Below, piece by piece: positions 10,096-22,000 of a DNA stretch of 64,000 bases (position 1 is its first letter; each line of letters starts with the position of its first letter). This DNA comes from Amphiura filiformis (lineage: Eukaryota; Echinodermata; Ophiuroidea; Amphilepidida; Amphiuridae): the NCBI RefSeq assembly GCF_039555335.1, contig NW_027305510.1, forward strand, positions 62,001-126,000, in the 5' to 3' direction. The notes under the pieces are model-generated. The model searched no databases. It was not told the DNA's origin and was given only the letters and a program-made list of their open reading frames with translations. The translations under genes were made by a program, and so were the position numbers.

Positions 10096-13000
10096 GTAAG
10101 TGATGGAAGAAATTGTGGAATACACTGATTTGTGAAATGGTACATTGTAGAACTGTAACAGCAATGATTTTTAGATTACAAATACAATTGCCCAAAATAA
10201 ACAGATTTGTGAAGAGCGCGAAAAAAAGTTTCATAAATTAATATAATAATTTAAGGCTAAGTAAAAAATAAAACATGTTTCACGTCCGGGTTTTCGAAAA
10301 AAAGGAGGAAGAGGGGGCTTTTTATTTTCTATTTTTATCGCAAAATTGGTGTAAATACCCATACTTAGAGCTGTTTTAGCGTATAATCCGTACATACAAT
10401 AATGCCTGGAAAAAGGAGGAGGCCTTTTTTTATTTGTTGTTCTGAGAGTTACACCCCCTCTAATGATCACAAAACCTTCCTAAAATGTTTCTTGTATCTT
10501 AACAAGGCTATAGAAAGCATCCCAACTTCCTAAACATATTTTTTGAAAAGTTATAACTGAATTTCAAAAATAAAAATTTATTGAGAAAACCTCAAAAAAG
10601 GAAGCGGAGGGGCGTGAAACATGTTTATTTTTTTATTTGGCCTAATATAAAAATAAAGGGAAATTCACACTATACTTGATATCAGATCAACAATTTTACT
10701 GAAAAAACTTCAAAAGTTTTGTCAAGAGAGTCTTTTTAAAAGACTTTTTTAAAGATATTTAAAAGACCTAAGGCAAAATAAAAAAATAAACATGTTTCAC
10801 GTCCCCTCCCGCTTCCTTTTTTGAGGTTTCCTCAAATATATTTTTATTTTTTGAAATTCAGTTATAACTTTTCAAAAAATATGTTTAGGAAGTTGGAATG
10901 CTTTCTATAGCCTTGTTAAGATACAAGAAACATTTTAGGAAGGTTTTCTGATCATTGGAGGGGGTGTAACTCTCAGAACAATAAATAAAAAAGGGCCTCC
11001 TTCTTTTTCCAGGCATTATTGTATGCGCTAAAACAGCTCTAAGTATGGGTATTTGCACCAATTTTATGATAAAAATAGAAAATAAAAAGCCCCTCCTCCT
11101 CCTTTTTTTCTCGAAAACCGGACGTGAAACATGTTTTATTTTTTACTTGGCCTAATAGGTCGTAAGTCATGAATTGGGGTATAGGAAAAGGTCACGAAGG
11201 TGGTGGTGTTACATTTAAAAAAAAAAAAATTCAGGACGTTTTGGCCCAGATCCATGCCTGCCAACCGTTCCGATTTAATCGGATTCGTTCCGATTTTTGT
11301 GACCTTGACCTCAAAAATCGGAACGAATCCGATTTTGAAAATGCAAAAAAAAAAAAAAAAAAAAAAAATATTTTTTTAAAGATTTTTTTCAAAGTTTTTA
11401 GCGACTTTGGAGAACCACTGGACCTATTCTCTGAAGTGCTAGGATCATAAGGATCATTCACAGTTAATTTAAAAAAAATTGGAAAAATTACAAACAAATT
11501 ACAGTTTGTTATTTTAATATGCAAACCATTAACCAATATTTACCTATTCATGTAGCACATATTATAAATGCATGCAAAACCAATGCATCTATAATATGTG
11601 ATACATGAAGAGGTAAACACTAGTTAATGGTTTACATATTAAGGATAACAAACTGTAATTTTTTTGTAATTTTTTTTCAAATTTTTTTCAAATTACCTGT
11701 GAATGATCTTAGCACTTCAGAATTTTCAGAATAGGTCCAGTGGTTCTCTAAAGTTTCAAAAACTTTGAATTTTTTAGAAATTCAAATTTTTAAAAAATTA
11801 GAAAAAAAAATTTAATTAAAAAAAAAATTTTATTTTTATTTTTTCCCAACCTTGAATAACAAGTATATAACTTCTGTTTTCCAAAGTTTTGTTTAAGCTT
11901 CTTGCTTCACTCTAATTATACACCAACCTTAGTTCCAAAGGTTGGCAAGCATGTGCCGTTACCGTTGAGCGCGTGCTTCGCGCGCCCCGGATCGCGCACC
12001 CTGTACAGATTTTTATTTTTACAATGTTGGCAGGTATGCAGATCTCAAGAATGTAGAGGGCTACTGAACTAGAAATGGTCTCATTTTGTTGCTAATTTAT
12101 CTACCTAAAACTGTGGAAAGTAAAAACTTCATGCTGTATTTACTTTTTGAGATATTGCAATTCAAATGATGCAAAGTCAGGGGTGGTGGTGCCTACGGTT
12201 GAGGTGCCTACGGTTGAGGCGTGTGTTAAAGTATAGGGAATATTGATTTTCAGTGCCTCTCAAATTTATTTTTTACTGTAACTTCATAACCCAGCAAGGT
12301 ATTAGGATGAATTATGTACCATTGTTTTGGTATTTATGTCTAGTAGGTAACTTGACCAATTTTATTCCAAGCTGGTTTAATTTGTTGTAAATGTGCTGCA
12401 TTCTGTGTCATGGGTTCTAGGCTTTTCCTATACGTTACTGTACTAAGCATGCATTTGTGCTCCGAAATGTTCTGCATGTTACCCTACTTCTGTAAAAGTT
12501 AATATTTTTTAGAAGGAAATTTGATGAGTGACAAGACTTTTTTTTAAATATTGAACTTTTTAACTCGATCTCTCTCTCTCTCTCTCTCTTCCTTCCTTCC
12601 TTCCTTTAAAGTGCAGCCTCAATTATGAGGACAAACGCACTGCTTGTGTGCATGGGTAGGAACAACTTGAACATAAAATTGTAGACAGGTGCGAAATATA
12701 CAGTGCAGGTTAAAAACTGGGTGGTGCGGAGCTACATCAGGAGACGATCCCTCGGCGCAATCTCTCTTACTTTATCATAATGGCTATGATTCACACAATG
12801 TTATTGTTAATCCAAAGGGATGTTGCATGCACAATCAATTGAACTACCCGCTCCCACACACACACACACACCCACCCCCTCACTAAAATGGAAATGGTGA
12901 GAAAAGGAGAGCAGAGGAGAAAATATTCTGTCTCTTTTTTTTTAAATTCTGAGGTAAAAAAAAAGGTTGTCATTGTAGTATTAATTTCATTACTATTGTT

Positions 13001-16000
13001 ATTTTGTTTTGTTTTTCAGCTGCCAATTATGCATACAAACCCACAGAGGAATCACCCAGTAAGTTTAATTTGTTGTGTACATGTAAGTTTGTCAGACGTA
13101 CTCTAGCAGTGGTGTAGCCAGGGTTTCGGAACTGGGGGGGGGGAGCACAACTTGTAAATGTACCGGTACTGATGGAAATTTTTTCCCTTGGAAGTTGTAC
13201 ATTGTTGACCACAATTTTATTTGCCTGTGCCCTAAAGAATCTAAAAAGTGTAGGGCAACCTTTTTCAAAAATTTTCTAACACACATTTATATATATTTAA
13301 AACTTATTTATCAATGTAAATACAGTTTGTCCACTCTGAAGTACGAAGTGACAATGCGCACGTAAACAGTGCGCAGTGCTGCGTCACTGCTGCAGGTATG
13401 CATGCCTTCAAAGTCGGCACAATGTGTGCGTCCGCGTCGGCACTTTGTACTTCAGAGTAGACTGACTGTAGGCAGATTAAATTGAATCTTCACAGTATGC
13501 ATTCACACAAATTTATTGTCTATTGTTCAACCAATTTTTTTGTCGCCACGCCCTGCCATGTACAGAAGCCTTAAGATCTACCGACAGTCATGATGCGGGG
13601 ACAACCCCCCACCCCACCACTTGGCCCCACCACTGGCCATGCCAATGACTCTAGCGCAGTCAGTAATGTCAAAAAAATTCAGCCTGAATTGCGGGTCAAT
13701 TAATAATTGAACAGTCACCCAATTTTTCCCTTAACCATTGGTTTCTACTTTCTATGGGACAGGAATTCTATCAGAAATCACAGGAGCTAATGTTGAAAAG
13801 TCGCCCATGTTGTTCTTATAACCATTGGTTTCTATATGGGACAGGATATTGTTGTTAAGTTGCTGGGAAAATCTAGTCCAAAAGTTCCCCAATTGGGCTT
13901 TCCAAATTGCAGCTTTGGCAACCCTGTCAATGTGTTGAGACAACTGCATGATTCTCATGTGCACACACATCTATAATACAGCATTTTATAAACCTGTGCA
14001 TGCCCCAGGGGCACTCGACTTTAGAAGTGACGGACATCTACCCCGGGGTATTTACCTACGTTGGAAAGTAGGGCCTATCGGTATAAAAAGTTGCGTTAAA
14101 AATGTGGTCATTGGGCAGTTGAAACTAAAAGGAAAAGAATAAAAAATAAAATTTTGACAAGGCCAAATATTTTGCAAGGGGCTAGTTTGCGAAATTTATA
14201 GGAGCAAATCAAAATATCCAGATGTATATGGTTTCAATCAGCCATTTGTGTCACATACTGTGAGTAATTAACCTAATATTTATTATTGGTATTGGTTTTA
14301 TTTCAGAATTAACAGCTCACTTAGCTGAAGCCCATGCACAGACCATATATGAAGAGAGTGTGAGACTCACAAAGCAGGTAGGATATTAATTAATGGATTC
14401 TGTTTATAATATATATATATAATATATATATATATATGGTCGACAGTTGGGTAAACAAAGTTTGGCACAGCGCCTGATAATAATGTAAAATACATTAAAT
14501 TACACATTAAATTACACAACGTTTCGGGTATAACATTATTATCAGGCGCTGTGCCAAACTTTGTTTACCCAACTGTCGACCATATAAATAACCAGCGTCA
14601 CACAGAACTTCGACCTCTCTATATATATATATATATCACTCAATCATTCATCAGTGAATCAATACCATACAAAGACACAATATTATTAAGAGAGGTCAGA
14701 ACAGAAATCTTGAGTGGATAATTCAGCTATTCAGCTGTGATTACTTTGCTTACTTGCTTATTTCGGTGGTTTTCCCGAACCACAACAGCTCTCCATATCC
14801 TCCTGTCCTGCATCGCCGTTCCCAAGTCAGATGCTTCCAGTCCAGTGTCTTGCTTGAGTACGGTACATCTACATCACCTTCTCTGATGACATTGATTGAC
14901 AGACAGACCAATCATGATTCAAACAAACACGAGTACAGCAAGCACTCTTCCATCTAACAAATCCCAGAGATTTCTGGGAAGTGGATTGGGTGGGGATGCA
15001 TGTGCGGCGTACCTTGAAAATTTGGCTAAAAAGAGACCCCCAAAATATACTAACTTTCTGGAGTTTTGAAACAGTAAGCCAGAACTGCTTCAGAGGGAGC
15101 AAGGCAGCTTTGAAGGGGAGGGCGAAATTTGATTAAAATTGTCAAAAATGGTTTAGGCCTAAAATCTTAAATATCAGGAAAAGAGGTTCTGCAATATCTA
15201 TGCGAATTAAATCACTTCCATATTAATTTTGTTTCAGGCTATAGCCAGGCAAGAAAATCTTCACATCTTACAAAAGAGAAAACAGGAAAGGACAAAGGTA
15301 AGCATTTTATGTTTGTCTGTCTGTCTGTCTGTATGTAGGTGTGGGTATGGGGTGTTTGTGTGTGTCGGGGTGGGTGGGTAGGGTATATGGTCAGTGGCAT
15401 ACCGTGGTCGCTCCTACCCCGGGGAGCTGAAGAAAATCCAATTTTGCCGCCCCTTTCCCCAACAGCCCGAAAAGGTTGACCCAATTTTTTTTTCGGTTGT
15501 TTGAAAAAGTGAAGAGAAAAAAAAAAAAAAAAAAAAAAAAGATTTTAGGCGTTAGCGCCCTAAAACCTACAAATTTTTAGATATTGTACAATTTTTTCAC
15601 AATTTTCCGCCCTTTTTTCTTTACTTATTCTTGACTCAGTACACCGGTCGATCTTACCGTTTCCGATGTTGATTAAGATACTTCTTGCATCGATCCCGAG
15701 ATGCGGAAAAAACCAATAGTCATTTTGTCCCACATAAATGAATAAATAACAAAAACCCCCCGATCCCCCGGTGGACTCACCCATTCGGTGACGTCACACG
15801 ATAATCACCCTTATCCTCCTTGGTTTCTAGATGAGATAGGCGTGTGGATTTTTCTTTACCAACGCTAAGTATCATTACGAACCAAAGGACGAGATATACA
15901 GTTTGTTTGTTACACTGAGGTAAAAGCCAACCAATATAGTCGCTAGGGAGATAGTTTTGACGACATTTTTCGGCTAGAAAAGTGACAAAAACGATCCAAA

Positions 16001-19000
16001 AACTTAGCTTGTATGTGTGTTTCCGTTCATATCACGGGACACACGTTTTCAAAATAGCCGCCCTTAGGGCGCCATTTTATTTTTGTTCTCACGTAAAACA
16101 ACTATAACAGACTAGTAAGTTACAATAGATGTTTGTACAGTACTGTGTATACATGTATGGTGAGTGATTATCGCTATGTTTATGGTGTGCTCTATCGTTA
16201 TATCTTTCAGTATGCTGCGTCTGATGACGAGTTACTGCTAAGAGTTCGGTGGGTTTCGAAGGACCAGCCTGACAAATCTTCCCAAAAGGTTTTCAGTTTT
16301 TCATCCCTTTGTATATATATTTTTATATCATACCACTACATCAGCGTCAGCCACTGTGCGTGTGGGTCTGTTTATTGGGCTTGAGCTTGTGTTCGGGGGG
16401 GTAGTGCTGTACGCTCCCCGATTACTACAATGTCTAGGCCTTGTCAATCATGCCCTTCCCTTGTGCCAGAGTGGGACCCGCATCCACTCTGCTACTCCCA
16501 CAGGGATTGCTCTAAATCAAATAAGTGTGCTTCCTTTTGCATAGGCTTATCGGACATCCACTTGAGGATTTAGAAAGTAGCGCTTCGTTTAGGTCTTGAC
16601 ACAGACAGAAGACGAAGACTAAGAAACAGAAGCCTACAGGTAAGATTGATATGGTAGGTACTAGCGAGGCGGCAAGGGCCACGCTAAGGTAACCTCTGGG
16701 GCTCCGGTCCCGGGCAAGCAGGCGGACCCTCCGGGGACTGCTAAGCGAGCCCGAAGGCCTAACAGCCAGCGAAAGCACTGACTTTACGTCTAAGCTAGTA
16801 GCAGGCAGCAGGCCGGTACTTGCCCTAACAGGCGAGTACCAGTCTACCAGTGAGATCTCTAGCGAGCTTCTTGCAGGTGGACACCCGTCTATTGCTGGCG
16901 AACGAGCGGGTCTAGCACCAGCGAAGTAGCCGGCGACGGACAGTATGCCAAGGGTACCCGGGCTTGCCTGGGTTGAATCCTAGCATACAGCGTGCAGCGG
17001 ACTTGCCTCGGCGGTCTGTAGCACGCAGCGTGCCAGTGGAACCCGGGCTTGCCTGGGTTGATCCACGACACGCAGCACGCTTTCTTCGTTCCCGCAAGGG
17101 TCGAATGAAAACGTGCATGGGTTTAGCAGAGACGATACCGGGGCTAACGCTTCAGGTGTAGTCTTAGCAGAACCAACTGGGGTTGTCACACGGCAGCGTT
17201 CCATGGTGGGACCGCCGAGTGATTCCCTGGGCCTTGGAATGGCTGCCGGCTGTCCTCCGGGACTGGCTAGCGGCTATACGGGGTTGGGCTCGCAGTCTCT
17301 CACGGACAGCGACCCAAGTGCAAACAGTGGCAGCTACCGAGACGAGCTACGGCTTGACTTCAGTGGTAGCCACTATGCACGCGCCCATAGCTGCCGTGAG
17401 TGGTCCGCCACACACAGCGACCTTGGGCGAGGCTCAAGAGGTTAGGGTAGGTAGTTTGAACAGCCTGGCTGATCAACAACCCACTTATGTCCTCGAGAGC
17501 CAGCAGAGCGTGGGTGATCCATTACAGTCAATGGGTCAATTACCCTCTTATGATCGATCACTATCTATTCAGCGGAGCATGGCTCCATTGATTGATACTG
17601 CCTATTCAGGTAGCGAGGTGACTGATCGAGGGTATACACGCTCAGCTACCCGTGATACTAGGCAAGCTCCTTTTAGCCAAGGGACAGCCAGTATAGCGGG
17701 TACCCATACACTGCGGCTTGATCCTCTAGCGGGGAGCACGCTGTGAGGCATGGGTACAGTGGTGCGCGCCGGAGCCCTACCGGGCACCTACGCTACAACC
17801 ACGCAGGTACCGCAGTACTCGTCCTGGTTACCACAGTCTCTGTGGCAACAGGGGGGGGAGGCGGTACTGGTACTGCCGTTCCATGGGGTTTCCCTGGTGG
17901 CGGATCCTTTCAGGGTCAGCTACCAACAGGGTATGCCCCGTGGTATCCGCCGCAGGGTGGTTTCTTCCACGGTCTTCCACCGTGGCAAGTGCCGCCTAGC
18001 GTTGGGCAAGCAGTACCACCAGTTGTTACCCACCCCGGGCGGCGAGTGGCTAACCCTGATACCGCTCACGGCAGGCCGCACACTGCTATGGCTAGGGCGA
18101 CAGCAGCGAGAGCGTCACGGATCCCGGGTGCTATAGCTAGCATCTCGGGGTCTAGCGGAGTACTCCCTCTTCTGCTGGTGTTCAGTTGGCTAGCCACACG
18201 GTGGCGACACCTCCTGTCCACCTTCAGATGCCCGTCGTCAGATCTCTTCCTCATCAGAGAGTGAGTCAGAGTCTGAAGGCGAGGAAAGGAGTCGGAAGAT
18301 GAAACCAGTAGCGACTCACAGTCTGATGAGACTGTGCAGCTAGCTTCAGGTATCCTTCCCCGCTTCCCGTGAGGAACTCGCTAGCAATGGTCTGCCTGCG
18401 GACACCGCTGAGGTGATGAGCCGTGTGGCCCAAGGTTTGGGCCTGGCTTTCTCTCAGGAGGAGTCCGTTCAGGAGGACCAGGGCATCTTTTCAGTAGGAT
18501 GCCCAGCTAGCGGCGTCCACACAAGGGTCGCCCGCACTTGCATTCCCGGCGGACCTCAAGGGTAGGTTTCAGTAGGGCTGTCAGGCTCGCTGGAGCTTCG
18601 ACGCCCGCGTGCTTGCACGCTTCCACTGCGTGTTTCGCAGGAGGACTACTGAAACCTACCTCAGGGTCCCTGACATGGATCCAGAGCGTTGCCAGCGCCT
18701 GCCGCTAGCGGCCAAAGGCGCCGGGTCGTTCTCCCCCAGTGGGAGGAGGAGCTAAAGCTCATCGATAAGCGAGCACGCTCGCTTATCAGAGTCTCTAGCG
18801 TCGCTACCACGCTTGCCGAGCACCTCGGTAGGAAGGTAGCGAGCGACCACGGGCAACGTCGAACTCTTCCGCGAGGTTAATCTGTTAGCGGTGCTAACAG
18901 CTAACCTCAACGAGAGTTCTATGGGCCTAGCCCATAGGATGTCATCTCGCCGCCGGGAGAATGCCTGTCTGTCCCTCCAGTCAACTTACGGCTCCGACTT

Positions 19001-22000
19001 TGCTGATGCAATGAAGAAGTCAGACTCGGTGGGACAGGGGCTACTCTTTGGACAGGCCTTTTGCGCTACGGTTGAGGACCGGGCAAAGAAGGCCACCAAT
19101 GAGAGCACTCTGAAGAAGTCGGAGGCTGCCCTGACCAAGGGGAAGGGCAGTAAGGCGAAGAAGAAGCACAAGAAGAAGAAGTCTTCTAAGCGTTCTTCAG
19201 CGCCAGCTCCGGCTTCAGCAGGGCGCGCACCACAGACTACACCCGAGCCGAGGCTACTCCAGCACCTCCCAAAAAACTGGGAAGCGCAAGAGTAGTGCTG
19301 GACCAGTATGGCAAGCCCCTAAGAAGAGCCGTTCTTCTAAGGGTGGCAAACCAGATCGGTCCTGAGGGCACGGGCGGTCGACAGTCCATGCCGGCAGGCC
19401 TTGGACTTCCACAGGGGATTCCCCTGTGGGCGGCCGCTGTGCATTACGCCCAGAGATGGCATGCCATCTCACCGGGCGCCTGGGTATTGTCAGTGGTCAG
19501 TGGGGGTTACAGGCTGGAATTTACCAGCCACCCCTCGTGCGCCTGCACGATTCAGAGGTCCACGGTAGTGCCGCCAGACGGCCCCCAGCGTCGGGCACTA
19601 CTGTCAGAGGTCACTCAGCTTCTCACGAAGCAAGCGATTGTCCCGGTCTACCCCCTTTCACCAAGGGGTTTTGGAGCACGTTTTTTCTGGCTCCAAAGAA
19701 GACCGGCGACTGGAGGCCCATTCTGAACCTCAAGCCGTTGAGCGAGTTCATCAGGCCCAAGAGGTTCAGAATGGAGACTCTCGCCGGTGCTAGCCTGCCC
19801 CATCAAGGGTATGTGGGCGGCATCGCTAGATCTCTCGGACGCATATCTGCATGTTCGATCGCACCTCAAGATCAGAGGTTTCTACGCTTCAAGGTACAGG
19901 GTCAAACTTACCAGTTTCGATGCCTGCCATTCGGCTTGTCCACCGCGCCCCGGGGGTGTACACTCCTGGTCCGGGCGGTGGCAGCGTACCTGAAGCGCAG
20001 GGGAGTCAACATGTGTTGCTACCTGGACGATTGGTTCATTTACGGGCGCACCCGCTGGAGACACAGTGTCTCGTGGAGTTAGTAGTCCGTGCGGTGCGGG
20101 ACCTGGGATTTCTGATCAACGTCAAGAAATCCAATTTGGTCCCGACGCGAGACACCACTATTCTTAGGGGCCCAGATCAACCTCAAGGAGGGATCGCGGT
20201 GCCCTCACCGAGAGGGTGACGAACATGGCGAGGTGTGCCCGACTCTTGGCGAGTCAGAGGGGCACCCGCTGTGGCATGGATGAAGGTTTTGGGCCTTATG
20301 GCCAGTATGGTAGACCTCGTCCCGTACTGCCGCTTTCACATGAGGCCTATACAACTACACCTTCTAGCCTTTTACAGGCCCAGTCGTCACCCAATATCCC
20401 TCGCGGTTCCGATGTCGGAGATCGCGCGAGAGGAACTCTGGTGGTGGACCCATCAGCCCAATTTGACTCAAGGTGTCAGGTTTCCTGCACCAGCGGTGCG
20501 GCCGCGTAGTGACGACCGGCGCGTCAAAGCTGGGCTGGGGGCCCACATCCGGGACTCAGTCTCGGGCCTATGGTCGGCCAGGAGACGGAGTTCCATATCA
20601 ACCTCCTCGAACGTTGGGCAGTGGAAAGAACTCTCCAGCATTTCGAGAAGGTGATCGTGAGATCTCATATCGTTGTCCAAACAGACAACACAACCGTGGT
20701 GGCCTACCTCAACAGACAAGGGGCACCAGGTCACCAGTTATGCCTGCACGCACTCGCCTGATAGGGTGGTGCAAGGCCAGGCAGATTACGTTGAGAGCGA
20801 TGCACATAGCGGGAGTCACCAACATCCTCGCGGACGATCTGTCACGAGGAAAGGTGTCGGGACCTACAGAATGGTCCCTTGCTCCGCAGGTCGCCCAGAC
20901 GATCTTCGAGGTGATGTACCACCCCTCGATAGATTTGTTCGCATCTCATCGAAATCATCAGCTGCCGGTGTATTGCTCAAGGTCGCAGACCCACAGGCAT
21001 TCGCCGTGGGCGCTCTGTCCGTGAGACTGGGGAGGAATGACTGCTTACGCTTTCCCCGATCTCACTGCTCGCAAGGGTGGTGACCAAGATCGGGAGGGAG
21101 GATTGCAACGTCATTCTGATAGCACCGTTCTGGCGAAACACCTGTGGTTTCGACCGATGGTGGATCTACTAGCGGCTCAGCCGCGAGTACTCCCCCGAGT
21201 TACCAAATCTACTCCGGATGCCGGAGGAGAGGTACCAAGTCTACCACTAGAGCACCTGCAGTTAGCTGCATGGCCCTTATCAGGAACGTCGGCGGAGGGA
21301 GGCTTTTCATCAGAAGCTGCTTCTCTCATCGCCGGGGTAGACGAGTCTACCCTCCGTGCGATATAGTCAGCGTTTGGCTCCCTACTACGCATGGTGCGAT
21401 GAGAAATACATCTCCCACTAGAGCCCCTGTGCCTCTAGTGGCAGATTTTCTGACAGAAAAGTTCAGGTCAGGACTTCAGCAGGCAACGATAGCCAACTAT
21501 AAGTCAGCCATTCTCTCGATTCATCGGGGATTTGAAGATGGGTCGACTATCAATTCAGATGGGTCCCTAAGTCTTCTTCTCGACGGTATGTTCAACGCGC
21601 GCCCGCCGGAAAGGAAGGTGGTCCCTCCGTGGGACCTCAACACAGTCTTGGAGTATATTAAGGGCCCCCCTTTTGAGCCCCTGTCAAAAGCGACCCTTAA
21701 ATACGTCACTCTTAAGGCGGCCTTTCTTCTGGCGTTGGCTTCAGGACGGCGCTGCTCAGAGTTGCACGCAGTCTCGAAGTCAGCCTCCGTGTTACTAACA
21801 ACGTGGCGACGCTGTTTCTTCGCCCGGATTTCCTTGCAAAAATGAGCGAAGTACATTCCGACACTCGCCCTCTTCCTCCCCAATATTGGGCAGGGTTCGT
21901 CAATAGCCGAAGACAGGTTGTGGTGCCCGGTGAGGCGCTACAGCACTACCTTGGCCGAACACAAACCTTAAGAGGGGCTCATGACCGCTTATTTATCACT

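Noticed and set aside
16133-17118. Short frames in the DIRS leader as host exons
   Set aside because: They lie inside the retrotransposon between its left repeat and the gag-like region and do not fit the phase of gene 1 intron 4.
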